This document shows, one piece after another, positions 46,118 to 56,518 of a stretch of DNA of 64,000 nt. How positions within the stretch are numbered: the stretch's first letter is position 1; each line of letters starts with the position of its first letter. The notes under the pieces were generated by a model. That model did not search any database, was not told where the DNA came from, and was given only the letters and a program-made list of their open reading frames with translations. Position numbers and translations under genes: made by a program. Origin of the DNA: Nissolia schottii (taxonomy: Eukaryota; Streptophyta; Magnoliopsida; Fabales; Fabaceae); the NCBI GenBank assembly GCA_003254905.1, contig QANU01055854.1, positions 1 to 64,000 of the forward strand, read 5' to 3'.

Positions 46118-49100
46118 ATGGAAAGCATTATGTATTCCCTCTCCCTTGGAAGAACTCCAAAGTCTCAAGTCTGCCCTGCTTCTCTCTTAAATTCATCATC
46201 ACTCCTTTTACACTCCAAATCCAATGCAACTTGTTCAGCCGGTTTCAGCTCTGTAACCCATCATTTGCCCAAGTGCTTTCTTTCTCAGCAGCTGCCACCA
46301 GGCGGAGTTAGACCCAATTCCAAAGCGAAGGAGAAGAAGCAGATCCTGGGAGGAGCCATACCCGCCTCAGAGGCAATAAACCCAACAACAAATGCTTCAG
46401 AAAAATGGCTTCTTGAGCCAGTTGGTCAGTTCCATCTTCCTCAATATAACACTTGAAAGATTGTTAAGTATTCGCTGCAAATGCTAGTGAACATAAACAT
46501 GGAAACCCATACACAATTGGTTGGCCGATGCATAAATTCCTTAAAATTGAAGAGATTCCTACATACACTCTCCTTGGAGCCAGAAAAGGCACGGTAGACA
46601 CTTATATTAGATACTATAATAATTGCATAAATGCTGAAACTAATGACAACGTCATTTCATGCATTCAGATTGCATTTGTCATGTGGAAAGGTATGAATAA
46701 AAAACACAAGAAATACCGCATTCACTCTGGAATTCTTGGTCAATGTGGCCAAGAACCCTAAACTTTTGTACAAGAGTGAGCCCTCTCTACTCTCCACAAA
46801 CTCAAATCCAAAGCTAACTTTCCTCCTCTCCCTTTTTTGTTATTTATTCCTAACAGTCTAACACCTAACTCCTCAACTATACAAACAATGGCAAGAGTAC
46901 ATGATTTACAGAACTAAACCACTTCAAATATTTATGCTATAATATAAGGGAAACTGATGCTGCCCCTTCTTACTTTTGTTGTTTTAGTGGGTTACATGTA
47001 ACACACTGCCTCTTGTTCAAGGACTTTCATTTTGGGATATTGGAAATGCTTTTCTTTTTTAGTTTTTATTTTTCTCTTTCCTAGCATTTTGTTTGTGATA
47101 TAAGCTTCACTGCCATACTAGATAACTTGCTACAAATAATTCTATATGATCCATGCCACTACACTTTTTCTAATTGTCTAATCTTAACGGAATAGAATAG
47201 ACAACTGAACTCAGTCCTTCATAACATTATAAATAGAATTCCTTAGTTATCCGCTTGATCACATTGGAAACATAACCAATCCACTTGCATTTGATAGGAG
47301 ATGGTGATTCAAGGCACATAGGCTTCAAAGTTGAGATGCCAACAGCATACGAGGTTGCTTCTGTAAGTAAATTTTAGAATCAATAATACTTTCTCTGGCC
47401 GAGTATACTTCAGATTAACTTGCTCGTTTTTCAATTATTTAGCGTGAGGTGACTGTTGGACGCGTTCCTGAAAAAGCTGATCTGGTTATTCCAGTTGCAA
47501 CAGGTATAAAGTTCTAGTTGATAAACTGTCATGTATATTGACTCTTACAAACGTATGCCAAATTTAATATGGGATAATCATCACCTATGTTCTCTCAAAA
47601 TGCATTAAGGTTGTGAGTGACACATTTTTCTGATGCTTAATCCTTTGTATACTTTTTCTTCTAGATGAGCTCATCATTTTTAGTGTATTATGCTTTGTTT
47701 CTCTTCTAGAGAATCTATCAGTTAACCAATTCAAATTGAACTATGTCCATAATTACCTATTCAGCCTCATGACTTTCTGCACAACATGAATCTTACTATA
47801 AATTTTAAAATTTATCTTATGCTTGCAGTTTCTGCAGTGCATGCGCGCATTCAGAAGAAACAAGGAAAACTTCTTGTCACAGATTTGGATAGCACCAACG
47901 GGACGTTCATTGATGACAAGCGACTGAGACCTGGAGTAGTTGCCACTGTATCTCCTGGGAGTTGCATTACATTTGGTAGCTACTCTTAACACATTTGTAT
48001 CTATTTAGTTGTTTTCCATTGTAATTGAATATAAACTATTAGTTATTTTCTCATTATGTGCATAATTAGCGTAACTTTAGTTGGATTGTTGGAAGACCTA
48101 TTGTAAATGGAATGAAAGGAAAAGGAAGAATAGATGAGAATAAGAAGGTGAGATCACTCGAACACTCTAGGGGTTCCACTGTCATCATTTAGCTCTGCTT
48201 CAGAGACCACTGTTCTGGTGAATGCACACCATTTTCATTACTTTCACTCTTTTTTTCCTACCTGTGTGATGATGCAATTTTAGCATAAGGTCTAAAAGTC
48301 TTCCTTAAAAATCAAAACAAACAAAATTAAACCAAAAATTGAGCAGTGTGAAATATGGACAATATACAGAATCAACTGGCAAGTACTAAACTAGACACCA
48401 TTAACTTAAAAGTTTGCACTATTAGCTAGGTTAGGAATCAATAATGGTTATTTTTTATGATTGTAATGTCAATGTGTCAAGTCGTATTTTACATTTAACA
48501 GTTAATTGTCCAAATGAAAATCTCTGTTGTAGACAAGTATGTTGTTGGTTTAAATTCCAAACATCCCTTCATAAGAAACTTTTTCAGGCTATAGTTGCAT
48601 GTGCATGTACACACTCTGGACCAATAAAATCCATTATGCATTAAGTAAGAATCTTTAGCACAATCTTTATCTGTAATATTCCAATGTTACTGCATGTCTC
48701 TTAAGGAAATGATAGAGGAAATCATAGCTCAACAGAAAAATATTATAAAAATGCATCTCCAATCGGAACTTCAAACATTATTTACATCTACAGATAATCT
48801 TTTGCACATACTTTCTTAATGCATGAGCCTGACTCTGCTCAGTCTTGCGATTGCAATATGTGGAAAGTCTGTCATTGTCACCCCAATTATGTACAATTTT
48901 AAATTCATATGTGGAACTTTACAATGTTGCTGAATATATCATTTTAAGTCTACATGTTACGGAGATAGTTTCAAAATTATAAACTCATCATACTTGAAAT
49001 TCAAATCAAATAGTTTATTGAATTACTTACCATACGAACACAGTGCTACAATAATCGGGCTTTGTTAAGTGGTTAATTCTGGTGATCACTTTATGAATCT

Positions 49101-49263
49101 TTGTTTAGCTTCTAAATTGCAGTCTTCACTATTGACAGGCGACACCCATTTGGCTATGTTCCGTGTATCGAAGGTTGAAGATGTTACGACTGAGGTCACA
49201 ACTCGAGAAGTTGTAGCTGAACAAGACACTGATAGCGAACCTAACAATAGTCAAGCAAGTTGA
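46118..49263 (+). CDS. FHA-domain protein, probably plastid-targeted, 233 aa, 5 exons
   Basis: Exons 46118-46424, 47301-47362, 47443-47503, 47829-47975 and 49139-49263 join in phase to 233 residues. The FHA fold runs from about residue 103 to 205 and shows the conserved phosphothreonine-binding set: GR (129-130), SAVH (145-148) and NG (167-168) in DLDSTNGTF. The N-terminal about 70 residues are Ser-rich with few acids, consistent with a plastid transit peptide. It resembles the Arabidopsis At2g21530-type SMAD/FHA protein (from memory), whose exact role I do not know. The start is the ATG at 46118; an in-frame TTG just upstream is not a start. The tail after the FHA fold is short and acidic (EQDTDSEPNNSQAS). 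No other domain is present, so it is likely a phosphopeptide-binding adaptor. Confidence 0.9.
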
Positions 49264-50190
49264 ACTTCTAGTGTATGTTTTGTCTATACAAAATTTAAGG
49301 GTGTTGCCATCTTTTCAGGATTGTGTGCTTTACATCAAGCATACATTACATCAGTTTATGTATACACAAATGAAAGAAAAAAATTGTGGCAATTGTGACG
49401 AGACTGATTTTATCTTAATTACAAATCTGAATGTCTACTCATTGGTTTTAGCTTAATTATATGGCATTGGAAACTTGTGTCTTTGTGAATTGGCTCCCTT
49501 GTTGTAGATATTCTAAATGTTTTATCTTGTCTTTTTTTTACAGAGTATCTTTTCTTGATCTTGATAAATAGCATCTCCATTTTTAGTAAAAAGAAACTAA
49601 AGTGAAGGAGAGGAAGAACCCTTTTGAATGAATGAATTGTATGATCGATTTTCATTCATCATATCTACACAAAATAAACGAAAAATGACCTCTGTTCCTT
49701 TTTTATTTTTTTATCTAATCTACCAATTTCAGCTCCTTACTCCTTTTTTTTTCTTCTTCTAATTTTAATTTAGTTCTCTTTGTTTCTGTAATATCCCGGG
49801 ACATTGTGTCCCAAAGAACGTCATTCTTAGATATAGGAAAGGATTGGAGAAGATCTAGAGGTTGAAGGCCATTTGACATATTTGGAAGCGTGAATTAAAA
49901 AGTCTAAATTATAAAGGAAATTAAAAAGCAGCAAAAGATAAGACAATATTTTAAGAATTTATTTATTGTCGGCTATTTAAGTTATTTAATTATTTTTTAT
50001 TATAAAGAAAATAAAACTAATGGGCCCGTTTATTACATCACATAGGATAAGGTTAGATAGTATTAGATATGATAATACAATGTTTGATAATATAGTATAA
50101 AAAAATAAACTTTATAAGTTTTTATACGATGAGGTCTTTGGTGTGACACAACCGTATAGTTTTGTTCTATCTAGTGTTTGTTATATTATT

Positions 50191-51034
50191 TGTAACACCT
50201 TAACTAGCTAATTACGTTTAAGTCACATTTAAAGCTAAGTAGTTGTCACATTATAGTTTTTACATATCTTAGACTTATCTTTATTAAATAATTAAGTGAA
50301 AATAGGAAAAATTTTGAACTTTGAAGGAAAACTCATTAGAAAATATGAGTCTTACAATACAGAACGTTTACATGGAGAGAGATACGACCGCGTGTAACGA
50401 AACGGAACACCATATAAATACAAATAACTTGTGAAGCAGAAGTATACACATGAAAAGAGTTCATCATAAATAAATAGATAAATAAATAAATAGATAGAAG
50501 ATCATTATAACAGCAAAATGACAAGCATCACTACTAACTTGCTCGTCTGCGAAAGCTAACTACAAATATTCATAAGTCCACAGAACCATAACAAGATATA
50601 TATATATATATATATATATACTGCTTTTAATATCTAATGAAATGTTCGTTAGTCCACGTTATACAAATCAGATCAAATAATGCCTAACATATATTAACTT
50701 TGGACAAATATTAATTGCAGATCAAATAAAAAAAATTATTATAAAACAAATTCACATTAGCACATTTCAAAACGTGATTATCCAAACAACTATCTAAGCA
50801 ACTATCTGAGTTTTATATATCTGACATGGTCCTATCATACCAATGATTTAAGTATCCATTATTTTATCTGAGTTACTGGTTGTATGGTTTATTGGATCTT
50901 TTGAGTGCTTGAGCTACCTGAATTATCTAGGTCACTGCATTTGTTATCCTTACGTCAATGTGTCATGCTGGGGGTTACTGATTATTTTAATTATTAGGTC
51001 TAGTTCTGTTACTAAGCTATTTATTTATTTGAAC
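50191..51034. mobile_element. Gypsy-type LTR fossil, copy 2
   Basis: Begins TGTAACACCTTAACTAGC; its right part aligns with 5940-6165 (copy 1). The length of about 840 bases matches copy 1. A further TGTAATATCCCGGGAC start at 49787 may be another LTR fragment. No internal coding region is seen, so this is a solo or truncated copy. The two copies are clearly diverged and therefore not recent. Confidence 0.6.
50596..50620. repeat. AT dinucleotide microsatellite
   Basis: About 12 AT units inside the Gypsy LTR copy. Confidence 0.9.
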
Positions 51035-51096
51035 TAATATATTGATGTGGCAGTTAACTTGGTCACGTGGTTGTCACATGCCACACACCAGACATA

Positions 51097-52200
51097 GGGT
51101 TAATTCAGTTTTTAATCCCTCATAAATTGCAAATTTTGTTTTTGATCCCTTATAAATTTTTCATTTGGAAATCATCCCTCATAAATTTTCTCAACTGGAA
51201 ATCGTTCCTTATAATTTTTTGTTGTTAGATTTAAGTCTCTGCCATCCATTTGGGCTATTAACTACTAACGTGATAGATAACTTGGCCATGTGCTAAACAC
51301 AATGAATCTATTATTGAAACCGACCCACCTAAACTTGACCCAGATTGAATTAATTTTTTTAAAAAAACACCTATCTCTGTTGTCCCCTCCAACTCTCTCC
51401 CATAACAACAACCCTCATTTCCCATTTTGCCACCCACTAACACACAAATCCAAAATCAACAACACACATATTTAGAAAAATATGTAGAAGAAGAAATAGA
51501 GAAGGCGCCATGCATTGGCCATTATTGCCATTATTCGCTAGCGGTAAAATTGTTGTTGTTGCAGTGACGACAATTATTGTCATGGAGGAGATATAAGTCA
51601 TCCACAACCATTTCCACCGCTTGTTCCCCGGCATAGATGTTGGGAGAGATGATGAACTGAAGTGGGTCGAAGCAAGAATTGATGATAGAGGCAACCTCTC
51701 CATCCCCACGAGCTCAACGACGATCGTCTTCCAAAAACCACTTTGTCAATGCCCACCATGGCCCACCCCCACCGTTGAGAGAGGGTGTAGGTGAGAGTAA
51801 AGAGAGTGATGAGAATGAGTGTAGTGATAAGGATGTGGGTGTAGGTGAGAGAGTGTGAGGATGATAATGATGATGAATTGATGATTAGGGTTCATGATGA
51901 TGATATTTTTTAATTTAGGGTCATGAGTTACGGGTAGGGCATTAATTAGACGGGTCAGGTCAAGGTTTGGATTTAGTGGTCAAGTGCATGACATTCTGTT
52001 TGACACATGGCTAACTTAACTGCCACATTAGCAATTAACAGTCCAAATGGAAGATGACAGAGACAAAAACCTAACAAAAAAATTATGAGAGACGATTTCC
52101 TAATGAAAACATTTATGAGGGATGATTTCCTAACGAAAAAATTTATGAGGGGTAAAAACAAAATTCGTGATTTATGAGGGACTAAAAACTGAATTAACTT
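51097..52200. mobile_element. Long-TIR (MULE-like) element, about 1.1 kb
   Basis: Left arm starts GGGTTAATTCAGTTTTTAAT and carries CCCTCATAAAT units. The right arm, read from the other strand, starts GTTAATTCAGTTTTTAGT with the same CCCTCATAAAT units. The arms are about 200 bases. The core (51360-51900) is GC-richer, with no domain-bearing ORF. A further partial arm of the same type lies at about 52206-52360, suggesting nested or tandem insertion. Same general family as 30703-31203. No clear duplication was read. Confidence 0.65.
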
Positions 52201-52629
52201 ATGTGCGTGACACGTGACTACAAGTGGTCAAGTTGAGTGTCATGTCAGCAGTTAACAACCCAAATGGACAGTAGATACTAAAACCTAACAAAAAAATTTT
52301 ATGAATGGTAAAACACAAAATTTACAATTTATGAGAGACTAAAAACATAATTAACATTTATATATTTATTATATTTTAAAGTTAATTATTATTATTATTG
52401 TTGTTGTTATGAAATATTTGGTGGATGCCATTATCTTGATTTAGTTATGATTTGATTATATAGAGCATGCTATCTTATTTTACCAATTTCTTCGTTATAC
52501 ACCTCACCATGTACTCTATAAATAGACCATCTAGTTTTCTATTTATGATACATCTTCATGAGACCCAATAATAAAATTATATATTCTATCTCTACTTCTA
52601 TGTTACTTTCTTCACCTTATTATTATTTA

Positions 52630-52660
52630 CAACAACAACAACAACAACAACAACAATAAC

Positions 52661-52708
<48 letters not shown>

Positions 52709-52727
52709 TATTATTATTATTATTATT
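52630..52727. repeat. Compound CAA / TAA / TTA microsatellite upstream of the PPR gene
   Basis: (CAA)n at 52630-52654, (TAA)n to about 52707, then CTA and (TTA)n to 52727. The TAA and TTA blocks are complementary and could fold into a hairpin. The tract ends 69 bases before the PPR start codon, probably in the promoter or leader. Confidence 0.9.
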
Positions 52728-52796
52728 TCAAAACAAGAGTGTTCGGTTGAGCTGATAAAAAACAATCATCATCGTTTTGGGCCTGGGTAATCAGTC

Positions 52797-54788
52797 ATGG
52801 AGATTCTCCAATCCCCAACCCTTGTTTTACTTTTCCCATCCGAAAAACCCACCACCAACACCTTCATCCACTTGGGTCATCATCATCCTCGTTATCTCCG
52901 AAGCACAAAAGCAATAGCTTCCGCCTCACCCACCCACCACCACCAACTGTTCGACGAAATTCCCCTGTTAGACACCTTCGCTTGGAACACCCTCATCCAG
53001 ACCCATCTCGAGAACAATGACTTCACCTCTGCTCTCTCTACCTACATCCAAATGCTTCAACGTGGTGTTCCCCTTGATAGGCGCACTCTTCCTCGCGTTG
53101 TTGATGCCTCTCGCCTCATGCGTGATTTGTTCATTGGCAAACAGCTCCATGGCCATGCTCTCAAACTTGGGTTCTCCTCTGACCAATACGCTGTGACCGC
53201 CTTGATTGAGATGTATGGCCATCTTGGCAATGTCGATATGGCTCAAACAATGTTTGACAAGTCCCCTCACAGGAATTTGGTCTGTTGGACACTGCTTGCA
53301 AGGTTGTACATTGATGGAGGAAAGCCAAGTTTGGCCCTTGCCTTGTTTCATCAGATGGTGGAACTTGGTGTGGTTGTTGATCGCGTGGCATTGGCAACAG
53401 CCTGCAGCGCTTGTGGGATGATGAAATCTCTGCATCATGGAAAGAATGTGCATGACATTTCTAGGAAATGTGGGTTGGGTTTTGATGTTTTGGTGTGTAA
53501 CTCGCTGTTGAAAATGTACATTGATTGTGATAGTATAAGGGATGCTCGGTCGGTGTTTATGCAGATGCCTTGTAAGGATGTTATTTCGTGGACATCGATG
53601 ATCCGTGCTTATGTGAAGAGAGGAGGATTCAATGAGGCTTTCAAATTGTTCCGGCAGATGAACTCGGATGGGCTGAAACCGGATTCGCTGTCAATCGTTA
53701 GCTTTCTTCCTGCCTGTGGAAGAATCGCTTCACATAAGCAGGGTAGAGAAGTTCATGGCTACTTGCTTAGAAACGGGATTCACTCTAACCTGAAGGTCAT
53801 GAATGCACTTATGGACATGTACGTGAAATCAGGAGCTATCACTTCTGCTTCCAATGTTTTTGCTGCAATGAATGAAAGGGACACTATTTCATGGACCATG
53901 ATGATATTGGGATATAGTTTACATGGACAAGGGAAGCTTGGAGTTGATTTATTTAGGGTGCTGGAGAAGAAATTAAATGTAAAGCTAGATGATGCCGCCT
54001 ATGCTGCTGCCCTTCATGCTTGCACTACTGCCCGTATGGTTGAGGAAGGAAAGATTTACTTCAACCGCATTAGGGCGCCCACAGTTTCACAGTGTGCTCT
54101 AAAGGTGGCTCTGTTAGCACGATGTGGACTCTTTGATGAGGCGAGGATCTTTATCGAGGAATGGAAGATTGCAAAGTATCCTGAGGTACTTAGGAAGCTG
54201 CTAGAAGGGTGCAGGATTCATGGTCAATATACTCTGGGCAAGCAAGTCATTGAGCAGCTTTGTGAGTTGGAACCTCTAAATGCTGAGAACTACGTGCTAC
54301 TTCTGAATTGGTATGCAGGCAGTGAAAAATGGCACATGGTCGACAAGTTAAGGGAAACACTTAGAGACATGGGATTGAAATCCATAAAGGCTTGTACTTG
54401 GACCTTGTCCAGGAATAAAGTCCATGTATTTGGAACTGGGGATGTTTCTCATCCGAGATCGGGGAGAATATATTCAGAATTGCAGGGTATCAATGAGGAA
54501 ATGAGAGCCAAAGGAGTTGAACCAAATTGGGATTTCAGACTCCACAATGTAGATGAAGAAAGGGAGTGCATTCAGATTGGGCACAGTGAACTATTAGCAC
54601 TTGCTTTTGGGCTCATCAGTTCACAGGCTGGACCCATCCGTCTTGCAAAGAATTCCCGGGTGTGCCATGGCTGCCACAGTATTGCAAAGTTTGTATCGAA
54701 GATGATGAGAAGAGAAATCATCCTCAAGGACCCAAATTTCTTTCACCATTTTAAAGATGGCCTTTGTTCTTGTGAGGACTGTTGGTGA
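52797..54788 (+). CDS. DYW-class pentatricopeptide repeat protein, 663 aa, intronless
   Basis: Single intact ORF of 663 residues with many PLS-type PPR units (for example NSLLKMYIDCDSIRDARSVF, SWTSMIRAYVKRGGFNEAF, NALMDMYVKSGAITSASNVF), then E/E+ motifs and a C-terminal DYW deaminase-like domain from about 560. The zinc and active-site residues are visible: HSE at 596-598, CHGC at 623-626, and CSC at 657-659. The protein ends in DCW instead of the usual DYW. PPR-DYW proteins act in mitochondria or chloroplasts and edit C to U in specific transcripts; the deaminase core looks complete. The organelle and RNA target cannot be read from sequence. The start is the first ATG, 69 bases after a trinucleotide repeat tract. 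The intronless structure is normal for the family. Confidence 0.95.
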   Translation: MEILQSPTLVLLFPSEKPTTNTFIHLGHHHPRYLRSTKAIASASPTHHHQLFDEIPLLDTFAWNTLIQTHLENNDFTSALSTYIQMLQRGVPLDRRTLPRVVDASRLMRDLFIGKQLHGHALKLGFSSDQYAVTALIEMYGHLGNVDMAQTMFDKSPHRNLVCWTLLARLYIDGGKPSLALALFHQMVELGVVVDRVALATACSACGMMKSLHHGKNVHDISRKCGLGFDVLVCNSLLKMYIDCDSIRDARSVFMQMPCKDVISWTSMIRAYVKRGGFNEAFKLFRQMNSDGLKPDSLSIVSFLPACGRIASHKQGREVHGYLLRNGIHSNLKVMNALMDMYVKSGAITSASNVFAAMNERDTISWTMMILGYSLHGQGKLGVDLFRVLEKKLNVKLDDAAYAAALHACTTARMVEEGKIYFNRIRAPTVSQCALKVALLARCGLFDEARIFIEEWKIAKYPEVLRKLLEGCRIHGQYTLGKQVIEQLCELEPLNAENYVLLLNWYAGSEKWHMVDKLRETLRDMGLKSIKACTWTLSRNKVHVFGTGDVSHPRSGRIYSELQGINEEMRAKGVEPNWDFRLHNVDEERECIQIGHSELLALAFGLISSQAGPIRLAKNSRVCHGCHSIAKFVSKMMRREIILKDPNFFHHFKDGLCSCEDCW

Positions 54789-54954
54789 TTATCTTTGACC
54801 ATATATTCTCTTTCTTCAGTTTATAATGTCATATTAGATGTTCTCTTTAGGGATTGCACTTATATGGTAGAATTGAACTTCCCAGAGTAGCTGGGGAGGC
54901 ATAAAGGTTTTTTAAATTGGTAAAGCATTAAAACACTTCAAATTTATGTAATTA

Positions 54955-55062
54955 CTCCCTCCGTGTGTAATATTTGTCCATTTTCAAATTTGGTACATTT
55001 ATAAATTAACATATCTAATCAATTAAATTTGAAAATTTACATATATTATGAAGAGGAGGGAG
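54955..55062. mobile_element. Stowaway-like (Tc1/mariner) MITE, 108 bp
   Basis: Termini CTCCCTCCGT and, inverted, CTCCCTCCTC, flanked by TA on both sides (54953-54954 and 55063-55064). Size and termini are classic for plant Stowaway elements. It lies 166 bases after the PPR stop codon, possibly in the 3' UTR. Confidence 0.85.
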
Positions 55063-56097
55063 TATTTTTTTGTTTAGGGAATAAGATGAAAGTTAGAAAT
55101 ATCCGGTATTAAATTAGCAAAACTTTTAAAAGCACAATGCTTCTTGTTCAGAAAGACCCCTATCAAAAATCCTTAACACTACTTTTTCATGATAATACCA
55201 AATATTGAGATCTACAATGGTAGCCCAAACCATGGTGACCCCAAAAGACTTGTCACATGGGAAGAACTGAGGAAACCAAAGTTTCACTGCCAGATAGTAA
55301 TCATCCATCATATAAGGTCTACCCTCAATCATCTTGTCTCTATCCTCAGCTATCCTCATCCATCCAACCTCGTCTCTTTCGGGAAAAATACCCTAGGAGG
55401 TGCATCAACAACAGCAAGTCGATCCCCATCAAGCTCATCCAAAATCACAAGCAATTTTAGAGTCACAGCTCCTACCACTTTATCCCTAAAGGAGACACGC
55501 CAAGGCTATGTATTTCATTGCTCCTTCCCCCTTACCCCTTTTCCTTTTGCCTCCTTATCACTCTCCCCCAACACCTTTTTTTTTTCTTACCATAAATCTG
55601 TGTTTCACCCTCGCACCTCCTCTCTCCCTCATACCTCCCCTCTCCTTCACTCATCTTTCTCCTTCCACCTTCCCGATTGAAAATCAATTGATATAATTTT
55701 ATACACACACACACAACTCAACATAACATGCACTCTTAAAATGTACACAAACAGAAACTATTTGATAAAAAATTTCATTGATGTTCAATTTTTTTTCCTC
55801 CAAAATTTGGCACATATGATCTTCCTAATATGTCACGGTTATTCAACTGTTAGTTTGGTAAAAACTATATTTTATAAAAGTTATTAGAGGTGTAAATGAC
55901 TTGCACCGATGTCAAGAGATCTTTCTTATTCTTTTTAATATTTTATTATTGAGAAGTATATGAGAATTCTACTTTTTAGTTTAACCAAATGAATTCAGGT
56001 TTTAATAAGTATATGTATAAGACGAGTATAAGGATAAATTAAATTAAAATATAGTACTTCTGACCTCTTTATTATAAAATTATTTTTTAAAAAATTA

Positions 56098-56311
56098 TGG
56101 ATTAAACAGTTTTTAATCCCTAATGAATCACAAATTTTAGTTTTAGCCATTAATAAAAAAAATTGGCTTCAATCTCTAATAAATTTAATTTTTTGTTTTT
56201 CGTCCCTACCGTCAACTACTGATGTGACAAAATTATTAAGGAATGAAATTAAAAAAAGATTATTTATTAAAAACTAAAATCAAAATTTACGATTAAAAAT
56301 TTATTCAACCT
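56098..56311. mobile_element. Short TIR element related to the TTTTTAATCCCT family
   Basis: Left end TGGATTAAACAGTTTTTAAT followed by CCCTAATGAAT. The right end, inverted, is GGTTGAATAAATTTTTAATC. The arms are imperfect and the interior AT-rich. Probably a reduced relative of the long-TIR elements at 30703 and 51097. Confidence 0.45.
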
Positions 56312-56518
56312 AAATTTTTTTTTTTTGCAAATATAGTGTTTCTCTAAATTGGACAAATGTCTTCGTTTCATTCTGCGGAGTCCCCTCCTCACTAGACGAC
56401 ACTGCCCATTGCTACATCGGTTCCTACTTCTTCCGTTTTACAGAAACCCTCAATATCGATTGCTAAGTTTTTTTTTATCCTCTGCCAAAAAGATAAAAAA
56501 GTGTGAAAAATTCCGAAA

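Larger units (their letters stand above)
49264..52796. other. Intergenic region between the FHA and PPR genes
   Basis: 49264-49780 is the FHA 3' region. Then follow Gypsy LTR sequence, an AT microsatellite, a long-TIR element and microsatellites listed separately. No host coding sequence is recognised. Confidence 0.6.
54789..56518. other. Intergenic region between the PPR and homoserine dehydrogenase genes
   Basis: Contains a Stowaway-like MITE and a second TIR element. 55500-55680 is pyrimidine-rich (CTCCTTCC-type); the open frames there are composition artefacts. 56340-56518 is the probable leader of homoserine dehydrogenase. Confidence 0.55.

Noticed and set aside
55189-55714. 163-codon + frame and overlapping frames
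   Set aside because: Driven by CT-rich sequence at 55500-55680; no domain and no splice partner.
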